From positions 4,402,001 through 4,466,000 of the forward strand of contig OZ242030.1 in assembly GCA_965205055.1 (NCBI GenBank): a stretch of DNA of 64,000 nucleotides. The letters are read 5' to 3'. The translations under genes and the position numbers were made by a program. Under the pieces are notes generated by a model. That model was not told where the DNA came from. It saw nothing but the letters and a program-made list of their open reading frames with translations, and ran no database searches. Positions 26,469 to 35,069 of the stretch are shown here, in pieces. The stretch comes from CBDBBY01 sp965205055 (GTDB lineage Bacteria > Pseudomonadota > Alphaproteobacteria > Rhodobacterales > Rhodobacteraceae). The first letter of the stretch is position 1. Every line of letters starts with the position of its first letter.

Positions 26469-26761
26469 TCACTCATTCCTTGTCGGCGGGAACCGCCCTG
26501 CCTCTCAGCAATCCATGCGTCAATTTTTTGCAGACTACGCCCAATTCGTCCCGCTTGATAGGCGCATGTTTGCCGCTGCCTGCGGAATCTGCGGGACGAA
26601 AGACGTCGGCAACTTCATCAGACGAGGTCGCGCACTCGCGAATTTGCTGATCGGCTTGAAAAGTTTCGCCTTTCTGGGGGCGATCAGCGTCAAAAAGCGG
26701 ATTCAACCTGAATTCCGACGAGCAAAGATGCAGTTGCTGAATGCGGCCTTGGCATCGTGGC
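26469..26761. other. short intergenic stretch upstream of the GHKL gene
   Basis: Around 290 bp between the threonine aldolase stop and the GHKL start hold only short frames. One minus-strand frame of about 49 codons ends with an ATGA overlap on the GHKL start and could be the tail of a lost upstream gene. It has no recognisable domain, so no gene is called. Confidence 0.35.
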
Positions 26762-27904
26762 CTAATTCGCTGCCCGGTCCGCGTTGCCGAGATAGAACTC
26801 TTTGAAAGCCGCCGCGGCAGCCTCGACGTCATCATCGCCGATGCCAAGATGCATCACGATCCTGATGGTGGGAAACTTGTTTCCTACCAGCACTGATCGT
26901 CGCGCCAGGAAAGAAATCAACGAGGCATGATCCTCTCTCCGCGGCGTGACGAACACCATATTGGTCGCTTGGCTGACATCCAGTTCGGCGGACGCGGGCA
27001 ATTTCCTCAGCGCGTCGGCGAGCAGATCCGCCCTCATGTGATCTTGCGGCAATCTCTCGATATTGTGCTCCAGCGCATAAAGGCCGGCCGCAGCAAGGAT
27101 CCCGGATTGGCGCATTCCGCCCCCAAGAATTTTCCGGTTTCTGCGGGCCGCCCGCGCGAACGATTCCGATCCTGCGAGCATCGTTCCCGCAGGCGTGCCC
27201 AAACCCTTGGACAAGCATGCTGAAACCGAATCCGCTACTGACGCGATTCTCGAAGCGCTCGTGCCGAGGGCGGCGGCGGCATTGAATATCCGCGCGCCGT
27301 CGAGATGGATTGCGAGTCCATGCTCCCTCGCCGCACGGGCCGACGACTCCATGGCGGCGCAAGAAAGGGGTTTGCCGGAAACCGTGTTTTCAAGGCAAAG
27401 AAGTCGTGTCCGGGGATTGTGAGGATCGTCGGCTTTGACCGCGGACGCGATCTCATACGGATCGAGCGCTCCGTCCGTGTCGACCTGCAAAGGGCAGAAT
27501 ACGACGCCGCCCAATGCGGAGGCGCCGCCAGCCTCGTAGGCGTAAGTATGATATGATCGCCCGACAATCATTTCATCGCCGCGCCCGCAATGAGATAGAA
27601 TTGCCGCCAAATTGCTCTGCGTTCCCGTCGGAAAGAAGACTGCCGCGTCCTTGCCGAGCAACTCCGCCGCGCGCCTTTCGAGTTCCTTGACGGTTGGATC
27701 GTCGCCAAAGACATCGTCGCCGACTTTCGCTTCGGCCATTGCCCTGCGCATGCCGGCGCATGGCCGCGTGACGGTATCGCTCCTCAGGTCGACCGAATCC
27801 GACAATTCCGGATCGGTCCGCGGATTCGGTTCTGGCGCACTGGCGGCATCGGGATTGGCGTTCGCCGAGTCGGTCAAAGCTTCCGCATTGTTTCCAGATT
27901 TCAT
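26762..27904 (-). CDS. ltaE: low-specificity L-threonine aldolase
   Basis: The 380-aa protein is a PLP-dependent aldolase of the threonine aldolase/beta-eliminating lyase family. Typical segments are VDLRSDTVTRPCAGMRRAMA, KVGDDVFGDDPTVKELE and FFPTGTQSNLAAI, then the PLP-lysine region in SACLSKGLGTPAGTML and ARRNRKILGGGMRQSG. It should cleave L-threonine or L-allo-threonine to glycine and acetaldehyde in the cytosol. The first ~38 residues, rich in Ala, Asn, Asp and Pro, precede the family core and have no counterpart in most relatives, so a later start is possible, although no better start codon is visible. It is flanked by accessory genes rather than by amino acid metabolism. Confidence 0.9.
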   Translation of the reverse strand: MKSGNNAEALTDSANANPDAASAPEPNPRTDPELSDSVDLRSDTVTRPCAGMRRAMAEAKVGDDVFGDDPTVKELERRAAELLGKDAAVFFPTGTQSNLAAILSHCGRGDEMIVGRSYHTYAYEAGGASALGGVVFCPLQVDTDGALDPYEIASAVKADDPHNPRTRLLCLENTVSGKPLSCAAMESSARAAREHGLAIHLDGARIFNAAAALGTSASRIASVADSVSACLSKGLGTPAGTMLAGSESFARAARRNRKILGGGMRQSGILAAAGLYALEHNIERLPQDHMRADLLADALRKLPASAELDVSQATNMVFVTPRREDHASLISFLARRSVLVGNKFPTIRIVMHLGIGDDDVEAAAAAFKEFYLGNADRAAN

Positions 27905-28107
27905 TGTTTCCGCCTCCTCCTGCTGGATGGGTTGGAATTTGCGCTACGCCAATTCGCACAATTGCATGTTGCAATTCAAGTTCCGTTGGCACTGTCGTGC
28001 CAGCTGGAGGTCGGCAGCCAGAGTGCGTCGATTTGGTCGCATGCAGACACCGCGCGAGCGACCCGATCATGATCGCAGTCCCAATTTTCCATTGACGCGT
28101 AAGCAGG

Positions 28108-28161
28108 TATTCGTCAGTATGCACGATTGCATACTTATTTAAAATGGAATACTGACGCATA
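28108..28161. promoter_or_regulatory. nested palindrome overlapping the promoter and start of the AAA ATPase gene
   Basis: The outer arms CGTCAGTAT (28112-28120) and ATACTGACG (28149-28157) form an inverted repeat that extends to 12 of 13 matches. The inner arms GTATGCA (28117-28123) and TGCATAC (28128-28134) form a second one. A TTGACG at 28092-28097 is a possible -35 element, with CAGTAT at 28115-28120 as a weak -10 inside the palindrome. No Shine-Dalgarno sequence precedes the ATG. The arrangement fits an operator for a dimeric repressor, or a structured leader. Confidence 0.5.
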
Positions 28162-29283
28162 ATGACCAATTCGAATTGGCATTACCCTCGCAAAGAGTTT
28201 GCTGACAAGGTCTACAATCTGCTTGCGAAAGGGCCGATACAGGGAGTGAGCATATTTGGGCTTCGCAGGACCGGAAAGACCCAATTCCTCACCCATGATC
28301 TGGCGCCTCTGGCAGAGGACAAGGGGCATCGGGTTGTGTACGCAAGCCTTTGGCAGACGCTGGACTCGCCGCTCGCCATCTTGCTGTACGAATTTGATCG
28401 CGCATTGAGAGCAGGGTCATTCCTCGACAGGGTGAAGTCGGTTGCCGGCGACATCGCGCCGAAATTCAAGGTCAGGACGCCAGACGGCACGTCGGAGACG
28501 GAAATAGATCTCGCCAAGTTGAAAGGCAGAGCGCCTGAACAGCATCTGCTCTTGCTTGATCAGTATTGCGAGCGCTTGGCAAGCGACGGAAAGCCTGCCT
28601 TTCTTTTCTTTGATGAATTCCAAGAGTTGGAAAAACGGGACAATGCGAGGACCGTGGTTGCCGCGCTTAGAACAAGTCTCGACAAGCGCACCGACGGTTT
28701 GGCGGCAGTCTTTTCAGGATCCTCCCAAATCGGCCTCCAGCGGGTTTTTTCCGAGCGCGATGCTCCTTTTTTCAGATTCGCGCTTCCGATTGATCTTCCG
28801 CCTCTGACGGATGAATTTGTCGATCACCAGCTGAAGGCGTTCCGCTCCGTGTCGAAGAAGACTATCGAAAGGGCGAAGGCGCTGGAAGCATTCCACCTGT
28901 TCAATTTCAACCCCATGTTCTTCCAGCGGTGGCTCATGACGATCGCAATTCATTCGAACATGTCGGATTCCGACGCGGTCGACGCGGTTCAAGCAGAGTT
29001 TGCATTGGAGTTCGGATTCAACCGGATATGGCTCGAACTGACCCAGAATCAGAGAATAATGGCGCGGATGCTGGCGAGTCGCGTTGAACGGATCTATGGC
29101 CGCATCGGCGCTGACTTCATAAGAGATTTGACCGGCGAGAATCCGCCTTCGAAGTCGGCACTCCAGGCCGCGGTCAACCGGCTGGCCCGTCTCGGCATTG
29201 TTGATCAGTGGGGCAACGTGTGGCGTTTTGTCGATCCGCTCTTCGAGAATTGGGTTCTTGGCCGCCCCGCTTCAGATTTCTAG
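28162..29283 (+). CDS. AAA/STAND-type ATPase (PF01637-like)
   Basis: The 373-aa protein resembles the ATPase family described mainly from archaea (PF01637). A Walker A motif sits in IFGLRRTGKTQFL (residues ~32-44), where R-R-T-G-K-T is the characteristic form. A Walker B-like PAFLFFDEFQEL follows near residue 150, then an AVFSGSSQIGLQRVF sensor segment. The C-terminal ~90 residues look like a winged helix (SKSALQAAVNRLARLGIVDQ and WRFVDPLFENWVLG). Such proteins are orphan regulators or parts of defence modules; no enzymatic partner is encoded beside it. The upstream palindrome suggests tight control. It is the last accessory gene before the sdh operon. Confidence 0.75.
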   Translation: MTNSNWHYPRKEFADKVYNLLAKGPIQGVSIFGLRRTGKTQFLTHDLAPLAEDKGHRVVYASLWQTLDSPLAILLYEFDRALRAGSFLDRVKSVAGDIAPKFKVRTPDGTSETEIDLAKLKGRAPEQHLLLLDQYCERLASDGKPAFLFFDEFQELEKRDNARTVVAALRTSLDKRTDGLAAVFSGSSQIGLQRVFSERDAPFFRFALPIDLPPLTDEFVDHQLKAFRSVSKKTIERAKALEAFHLFNFNPMFFQRWLMTIAIHSNMSDSDAVDAVQAEFALEFGFNRIWLELTQNQRIMARMLASRVERIYGRIGADFIRDLTGENPPSKSALQAAVNRLARLGIVDQWGNVWRFVDPLFENWVLGRPASDF

Positions 29284-30241
29284 CGGTATTCAAGGATATG
29301 CGCCGTCGCATGCCGTCGTTGGCCTGAAGTTTTGCGCTGCCGTCGCTATCTCGCTTTGATCAGCGGTTGGCCGGTCAGCAAACCCTGCGCGCATAGCTCG
29401 ATGCTCGTCGCGGCGGTATTCGCACTGCGCCAAGCGCATCGGCTGAAATGCGGGTCGGGGTCGAGATCCCATGCCGATGGTCCGGCATCGGGCTTCCTGC
29501 AAAAGATTGACAAAAATCTTCTCAGAATGACCAAAGGGCTCCGGTGATCCCGAGACCGAAGTCGCACGAGCATCCCCCAATCGTTGACTGCTGTTGAAGG
29601 GCATGTTTACCGGGCGCGCAAGTGTTTCCCGCAAAAATCCGTGGCCATTCCATCTCGACTCTGCAAGTTCTTGACTTCTGAAGGGCGAACATTCGTTCTC
29701 TCCGGCCAAGGGTAGGAAACGCGCTGTCGCCGGTCGCGCGAGGACGTGCTTTCTTGGCGGAAAGGCATCGAGTGTTCAGAGAGCAACCGATGGACCAGCG
29801 GCCTTCGGCGGCCAGTCGAATCGGGGTTTCGAGGCACTCGCCAACCCTTGCGCAGAGCGGTCGCTACCGGCCCGGGAAGCCGAGGCACATGAAGCGACCG
29901 TGCCGTCGCCGCCGGAGCGGAAGCATTTTTGATCTTTAAAAACTTGACGCATGCCGACGTCCCTTTCCGAAAGACCCCGACTGTCCCGCCGATCGTCAAC
30001 CTGACGCGAAATCGAGTGCCTATCTCGTCCGCTTGGGCACTGTTTAGCACGAAAGAAAGGATCCTCCTCATTGCCTCGCCTATCTTTTGCTTCGACAGGC
30101 ATGCGGGCTTGCAGGTAAGCAGGCCATGGCGGAGCGGAAACTTGCCATCCCGGAATCGATGCGCCATATTGCTTGCGCGGCCTGTTGGCCTCAACTGCGA
30201 CGGACAACACAGGTTTCGTGAACCACGCTTCGGGTGACGGA
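29284..30241. other. long intergenic stretch before sdhC
   Basis: About 960 bp between the ATPase gene and sdhC have no intact gene. The sdh promoter should lie in its 3' part, but I cannot fix the elements. Apart from the small relic at 29346-29573 on the minus strand I see nothing recognisable. Confidence 0.4.
29346..29573 (-). pseudogene. possible decayed oxidoreductase C-terminus
   Basis: One minus-strand frame reads GPSAWDLDPDPHFSRCAWRS and then ANTAATSIELCAQGLLTGQP before its stop. The ordered, low-bias composition looks like the tail of a real enzyme, perhaps of the Gfo/Idh/MocA type, but this is a weak impression. The N-terminal part of any such gene is missing. Confidence 0.25.
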
Positions 30242-30631
30242 ATGCAAGGAACTCAGCACAGCAGTCGGCCGCTATCGCCGCACGCCACAATATACAGTTT
30301 CCCGTTGAATGCCGTTCTGTCGATCCTGCACAGGATCACCGGCGTGGCTTTGGCAGTCGGAGGAGTGGTTGTCGTCTGGTGGCTCCTCGCCGCATCGGTC
30401 TCGCGCGACTACTTTGAGTTCGTCGACGGCCTCATGACCACGGTACTTGGAGATCTGGTCGTTTTAGGTTGCTTGGCAGCGCTTTCGTTTCACTTGTGCA
30501 ACGGGTTGCGGCATCTGGTGTGGGATGCAGGCGCAGGATTCAGCAATCGGAACGTCAAATTCAGCGCGTTCGCGGGCATGGCGGGCACCGCGATCATATT
30601 CCTGGCATTCGTTGCTTTTGCGAACTTATGA
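30242..30631 (+). CDS. sdhC: succinate dehydrogenase cytochrome b556 subunit
   Basis: The 129-aa membrane subunit begins with RPLSPHATIYSFPLNAVLSI followed by LHRITGVALAVGG, the signature of SdhC, and has three transmembrane helices. The heme b ligand histidine lies in the conserved FHLCNGLRHLVWDAG. It anchors SdhAB to the inner membrane and takes part in ubiquinone reduction. ATG 30242 is chosen because homology starts just after it; an upstream in-frame extension has no family support. Its stop overlaps the sdhD start by 4 bp. Confidence 0.93.
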   Translation: MQGTQHSSRPLSPHATIYSFPLNAVLSILHRITGVALAVGGVVVVWWLLAASVSRDYFEFVDGLMTTVLGDLVVLGCLAALSFHLCNGLRHLVWDAGAGFSNRNVKFSAFAGMAGTAIIFLAFVAFANL

Positions 30632-31011
30632 GCTTCAAAACTTCATACAAGCGGGTAGCGGGACTCGGATCGGCCAAGGATGGGACGCGGCATTGGTGGG
30701 TGCTCCGGCTATCTTCGATAGCACTTGTTCCGCTGTCCCTGCTTTTCATCGCCACATTCGGACAAGCGCTTGGCAGCGGCTACGAAGCGGTCATCGAGAC
30801 CTATTCGAAACCTTGGAATGCCCTCGTCGCGATCATGTTTCTTCTCGTGGGCTTTCATCACCTGCGCGACGGCTTGCAGGTCGTCATCGAGGACTACGCG
30901 CACGCCAAATCGACGAGGACCGCGCTGTTGATCTTGAATTCCCTGCTGTGCTGGGGATTCGCGATCATCGGCATCTTCGCCGTCGCCAGAATCTCTTTGT
31001 TGGCGGGTTGA
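30628..31011 (+). CDS. sdhD: succinate dehydrogenase hydrophobic membrane anchor subunit
   Basis: The 127-aa protein has an amphipathic N-terminus with GSAKDGTRHWWVLRLSSIAL and three transmembrane helices. FHHLRDGLQVVIEDYAH, with the heme ligand and quinone-site residues, identifies SdhD. It pairs with SdhC. The start ATG at 30628 overlaps the sdhC stop (ATGA), indicating translational coupling. It is followed 13 bp later by sdhA. Confidence 0.93.
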   Translation: MSFKTSYKRVAGLGSAKDGTRHWWVLRLSSIALVPLSLLFIATFGQALGSGYEAVIETYSKPWNALVAIMFLLVGFHHLRDGLQVVIEDYAHAKSTRTALLILNSLLCWGFAIIGIFAVARISLLAG

Positions 31012-31024
31012 ACGGGGCGCTCGA

Positions 31025-32833
31025 ATGACAAATGCCTACGAGCTCGTCGAGCACGAGTACGATGTAGTTGTTGTCGGATCCGGGGGAGCAGGACTTCGGG
31101 CGACATTGGGGATGGCCGAGCAAGGCTTGCGCACGGCTTGCGTCACCAAGGTTTTTCCGACCCGCTCGCATACGGTGGCCGCCCAAGGCGGCATCGCCGC
31201 CTCGCTCGGGAACATGGGTCCCGACCATTGGCAATGGCATATGTACGACACGGTGAAAGGTTCGGACTGGCTCGGCGACGTGGACGCTATGGAATATCTG
31301 GCGCGCGAAGCCCCGAAGGCGGTATATGAACTTGAGCATTACGGCGTTCCATTCAGTCGTACGGAAGACGGCAGGATCTACCAGCGCCCGTTCGGCGGCC
31401 ATACGACCGAGTTCGGCGAGGGCCCGCCGGTCCAGCGGACCTGCGCGGCTGCCGACCGAACCGGCCATGCGATGCTCCACACCCTTTACGGCCAGTCGGT
31501 AAAGCAGAAGGCCGAGTTCTTCGTGGAGTATTTCGCGACGGATCTGATTTTGGCCGAAAACGGATCGTGCCAAGGCTTGTTGGCTTGGAAGCTTGATGAC
31601 GGGACGTTGCACTCCTTCAACGCGAAGATCGTGGTGCTCGCGACAGGCGGTTACGGCCGCTCCTATTTCTCGGCGACGTCGGCGCATACCTGCACGGGCG
31701 ACGGCGGCGGGATGGTCGCCAGGGCGGGGCTTCCGCTTCAGGACATGGAGTTCGTTCAGTTCCATCCGACCGGCATCTACGGGGCCGGCGTGCTCATTAC
31801 CGAGGGCGCGCGCGGCGAAGGCGGGTATCTCACGAATTCAGAGGGCGAACGCTTCATGGAGCGCTATGCCCCGACCTACAAGGATTTGGCGAGCCGCGAC
31901 GTAGTTTCGCGCTGCATGACCTTGGAGATAAGGGAAGGCAGAGGGGTCGGGCCGAAGGGCGATCACATATTCTTGCACCTGAATCACCTGCCGCCGGAGG
32001 TTCTGGCGGAAAGGCTGCCGGGGATTTCAGAATCGGCGAAGATTTTCGCGGGCGTCGATGTGACCCGGAATCCGATACCCGTCCTGCCGACCGTGCATTA
32101 CAATATGGGCGGAATACCCACCAATTTCTGGGGCGAGGCGCTGAATCCCCAAGCGGACGATCCCGACGCCGTGCATCGCGGATTGATGGCTGTCGGCGAA
32201 GCGGGATGCGCCTCCGTGCACGGCGCGAACAGGCTGGGATCCAACTCCTTGATCGACTTGGTCGTCTTCGGGCGGGCTGCGGCGATCCGGGCCGGCCAAA
32301 CGCTGGATCCGGAAGAACCCAACGAGGATTTGAACGCCCCGTCTGTAGAGGCGGCGATCGAGCGATTCGACGCGGTCAGGCATGCGGACGGCGCAGTTCC
32401 GACAGCAGATCTGAGATCGCGGATGCAGACCGCGATGCAGGAGGATGCCGCCGTGTTCCGCAGCACGGAAACGCTTGCGGCAGGCGTTGAAAAACTGAGA
32501 GGCATGTCTGCCGAATTGCGGGATTTGAAGGTTACCGACAGATCGCTCGTCTGGAACACGGATCTGATGGAGACGTTCGAATTGGAGAATTTGATGGCGA
32601 ATTCGCTCGCTACGATCATATCCGCCGAAGCCCGGAAGGAAACCAGGGGCGCCCACGCGCACGAGGACTTCCCGGACAGGGACGACGATAACTGGCGCGT
32701 GCACAGCTTGGCTCGGGTGAACGGATCGGATGTTGAGCTCGACTACAGGCCCGTCCACACGGATACATTGCTTGACGAGTCGAACGGAGGCATCGATCCG
32801 GGCAAGATCGCGCCGAAGGCAAGGGTGTATTGA
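31025..32833 (+). CDS. sdhA: succinate dehydrogenase flavoprotein subunit
   Basis: The 602-aa protein carries the dinucleotide-binding motif VVVGSGGAGLRATLGMAE and the covalent FAD attachment segment RSHTVAAQGGIAASL. Active-site segments include QFHPTGIYGAGVLITEGARG and NPIPVLPTVHYNMGGIPTN. It oxidises succinate to fumarate in complex II. The stop TGA overlaps the ATG of the following small lipoprotein gene. Length is normal for the family. Confidence 0.96.
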   Translation: MTNAYELVEHEYDVVVVGSGGAGLRATLGMAEQGLRTACVTKVFPTRSHTVAAQGGIAASLGNMGPDHWQWHMYDTVKGSDWLGDVDAMEYLAREAPKAVYELEHYGVPFSRTEDGRIYQRPFGGHTTEFGEGPPVQRTCAAADRTGHAMLHTLYGQSVKQKAEFFVEYFATDLILAENGSCQGLLAWKLDDGTLHSFNAKIVVLATGGYGRSYFSATSAHTCTGDGGGMVARAGLPLQDMEFVQFHPTGIYGAGVLITEGARGEGGYLTNSEGERFMERYAPTYKDLASRDVVSRCMTLEIREGRGVGPKGDHIFLHLNHLPPEVLAERLPGISESAKIFAGVDVTRNPIPVLPTVHYNMGGIPTNFWGEALNPQADDPDAVHRGLMAVGEAGCASVHGANRLGSNSLIDLVVFGRAAAIRAGQTLDPEEPNEDLNAPSVEAAIERFDAVRHADGAVPTADLRSRMQTAMQEDAAVFRSTETLAAGVEKLRGMSAELRDLKVTDRSLVWNTDLMETFELENLMANSLATIISAEARKETRGAHAHEDFPDRDDDNWRVHSLARVNGSDVELDYRPVHTDTLLDESNGGIDPGKIAPKARVY

Positions 32834-33141
32834 TGGGTGTCGAATTGCGCCGATTGATCATTTGCTCGGTGCTTGCGCCCGCGCTCGGAGCCTGCACCGC
32901 AAATTTGGTGTCGGTCGAAAAAGCCATGGACGACTGCATGGAAACCGCAAGGGCGGCAACGACTCCGACCGGAACCGCTGCGATCGGCGTGAACTCGCAC
33001 GGCAAAGTCAGCACCAGCCTGTCAATCGGGATTTCCACCGACTACATCGCCCGGCGCGACCCGGACGAAGTCTACGAACGCTGCGTCGTAAGGCGCTCGG
33101 GCAGCAAGCCGTACGCGGATTACTCCGAAATCCGTCCATGA
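32833..33141 (+). CDS. small lipoprotein encoded inside the sdh operon
   Basis: Predicted 102 aa. The N-terminus LIICSVLAPALGAC is a signal sequence with a plausible lipobox (LGAC), so the mature protein would be lipid-anchored. The rest contains one cysteine-bearing segment (DDCMETAR), a Gly/Ser/Thr-rich stretch and the end DPDEVYERCVVRRSG; two mature cysteines could form a disulphide. The start overlaps the sdhA stop (TGATG), and sdhB follows 11 bp later, so it is expressed with complex II. I recall hypothetical proteins at this place in some Rhodobacterales sdh operons. No function is known. Confidence 0.75.
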   Translation: MGVELRRLIICSVLAPALGACTANLVSVEKAMDDCMETARAATTPTGTAAIGVNSHGKVSTSLSIGISTDYIARRDPDEVYERCVVRRSGSKPYADYSEIRP

Positions 33142-33152
33142 AAGGGTAGCCG

Positions 33153-33932
33153 ATGGTTGAACTAACACTCCCAAGACACTCGAAGGTCAAAGTCGGCAAG
33201 ACTTGGAACCCGTCGGAGAACGGCAAAAGTCTTCGGAAACTGCAAATTTATCGCTGGGACCCCGACGCCGGGGGCAACCCGCGGCTCGACACGTATTTCA
33301 TCGATCCCGAAGACTGCGGACCGATGGTTTTGGACGCGCTTATCAAGATCAAGGACGAGATCGATCCGACCTTGACGTTTCGCAGGTCTTGCCGCGAAGG
33401 CATTTGCGGCTCCTGCGCGATGAATATCGACGGGCGGAACCATTTGGCATGCACGAAGGGGATGGACGGAATCAAGGGCGACATAAGGATATATCCGTTG
33501 CCGCACATGTCGGTCGTAAAGGACTTGGTGCCTGATTTGACGCACTTCTACGCGCAGCATGCGTCGATCAAGCCTTGGCTGGAAACGAAATCCAACACGC
33601 CGCGGAAGGAATGGCGGCAGTCGATCGAGGATCGCAAGGAACTCGACGGACTTTATGAATGCGTCATGTGCGCCTGCTGTTCGGCATCGTGCCCGAGCTA
33701 TTGGTGGAACAGCGACCGGTATTTGGGGCCTGCCGCCCTTCTTCACGCTTATCGCTGGATATTGGACAGCAGGGACGAGATCACCGGCGAACGGCTCGAT
33801 GAATTGGAGGATCCTTTCAAGCTCTACAGATGCCATACGATACTGAATTGCACAGAGACCTGTCCGAAAGGATTGAATCCCGCGAAAGCGATCGCGGAGC
33901 TCAAAAAGATGCTGGTCGAGCGCACGACTTGA
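33153..33932 (+). CDS. sdhB: succinate dehydrogenase iron-sulfur subunit
   Basis: The 259-aa protein has the N-terminal 2Fe-2S motif CREGICGSCAMNIDG and the C-terminal clusters in CVMCACCSASCPSYWW and CHTILNCTETCPKGLNP, which hold the 4Fe-4S and 3Fe-4S centres. It passes electrons from the SdhA flavin to the quinone site in SdhCD. It completes the operon sdhC-sdhD-sdhA-lipoprotein-sdhB. The N-terminal ~25 residues are slightly extended, as in other alphaproteobacteria. Confidence 0.96.
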   Translation: MVELTLPRHSKVKVGKTWNPSENGKSLRKLQIYRWDPDAGGNPRLDTYFIDPEDCGPMVLDALIKIKDEIDPTLTFRRSCREGICGSCAMNIDGRNHLACTKGMDGIKGDIRIYPLPHMSVVKDLVPDLTHFYAQHASIKPWLETKSNTPRKEWRQSIEDRKELDGLYECVMCACCSASCPSYWWNSDRYLGPAALLHAYRWILDSRDEITGERLDELEDPFKLYRCHTILNCTETCPKGLNPAKAIAELKKMLVERTT

Positions 33933-33986
33933 CCGCCAACGGAATTCTCGTTCTCGAAGATTCCGGCAGGCAAGCCACGCGAAGGA

Positions 33987-35066
33987 ATGCCGAGTTTGCG
34001 GATGGACTCCGATCGCAGGCCAGCACAAGCGGAATCGACCGCCGCTTCAAGAGGGAGTCGATCTCTGGCGAGCTTTGATCGGCAGGCCGCGTCCAGAGAT
34101 CAAGGGATCGCCGAAAGCCGCGTCGGAAACCCCGGCCTCCCGCTCGACGTTGCCAAGCTGACGGACTTGCAAGTGAATAGGAGCGCGGTGGAACGGCGTG
34201 CCGGATCGCTGCCCGGCCGCCGTTCCGTCAAGAAGTCCTGGCAAGCCGCGTGGCTTCTCAAGGCCGTAACCTGCATCGACCTGACGACGCTTTCGGGCGA
34301 TGACACCGAGGAGCGCGTTCGACGAATTGCAATGAAGGCCCGCAATCCGGTCCGGAGAGACTTGCTCGAATCATTCGGCATGGCAGGACGCGGGCTGACG
34401 GTCGGCGCCGTATGCGTCTATCACGACATGGTCGAGTCTTGCGTCAAGGCGTTGGAAGGGAGCGACATTCCGGTCGCGGCGGTCTCTACGGGCTTCCCGG
34501 CGGGGCTCGCGCCGTTTCGGCTGCGTATCGCGGAGATCAAGGAATCGGTGGACGCCGGCGCCGATGAAATTGATGTGGTCATTTCCCGCCGGCATGTTCT
34601 CGGCGGCAATTGGAGCGCGCTCTACGACGAGGTGCGCGAATTCCGCGAAGCCTGCGGAGACGCCCGCCTGAAAGCGATACTTGCCACCGGCGAGCTGGGG
34701 ACCTTGCGCAACGTCGCAAAGGCGTCCTGGGTTTGCATGATGGCGGGAGCGGATTTCATCAAAACCTCGACCGGCAAGGAATCCGTGAATGCGACGGTTC
34801 CCGTGTCCCTCACGATGCTGAGGGCGATTCGAGAGTATTTCGACGAAACCGGGTTTCGCGTCGGATTCAAGCCGGCAGGCGGGATCTCGAAGGCGAAGGA
34901 CGCGCTGCTCTATTTGATCCTCGTCAAGGAAGAGCTTGGCGGTCGGTGGCAGTCGCCGGCGCTATTCAGATTCGGGGCTTCGAGTTTGCTGGGCGACATT
35001 GAACGCCAGCTGGAGCACTTCGCGACAGGACAGTATTCGGCGAAGCATCGGCACGCGATGGGCTGA
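33987..35066 (+). CDS. deoC: deoxyribose-phosphate aldolase
   Basis: The frame codes for up to 359 aa. The family core starts near residue 48 with NPGLPLDVAKL and contains TCIDLTTLSGDD, EIDVVISRRHVLGGNW, the Schiff-base lysine segment DFIKTSTGKESVNAT and the second lysine in RVGFKPAGGIS. The enzyme splits 2-deoxyribose-5-phosphate into glyceraldehyde-3-phosphate and acetaldehyde. The start is uncertain: AAGGA abuts ATG 33987 but lies 9 nt from an in-frame TTG at 33996, and ATG 34002 is also possible. The first ~40 residues are not conserved. The aldehyde dehydrogenase gene follows 3 bp later and should remove the acetaldehyde. It starts 54 bp after sdhB. Confidence 0.92.
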   Translation: MPSLRMDSDRRPAQAESTAASRGSRSLASFDRQAASRDQGIAESRVGNPGLPLDVAKLTDLQVNRSAVERRAGSLPGRRSVKKSWQAAWLLKAVTCIDLTTLSGDDTEERVRRIAMKARNPVRRDLLESFGMAGRGLTVGAVCVYHDMVESCVKALEGSDIPVAAVSTGFPAGLAPFRLRIAEIKESVDAGADEIDVVISRRHVLGGNWSALYDEVREFREACGDARLKAILATGELGTLRNVAKASWVCMMAGADFIKTSTGKESVNATVPVSLTMLRAIREYFDETGFRVGFKPAGGISKAKDALLYLILVKEELGGRWQSPALFRFGASSLLGDIERQLEHFATGQYSAKHRHAMG

Positions 35067-35069
35067 GAC

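Noticed and set aside
26473..26847. 124-codon minus-strand frame just upstream of the GHKL gene
   Set aside because: It overlaps the end of the threonine aldolase gene and has no domain; the position alone does not make it a gene.
29607..30290. 227-codon minus-strand frame upstream of sdhC
   Set aside because: No family match, Arg-rich composition, and it would overlap the sdhC start and the presumed sdh promoter.
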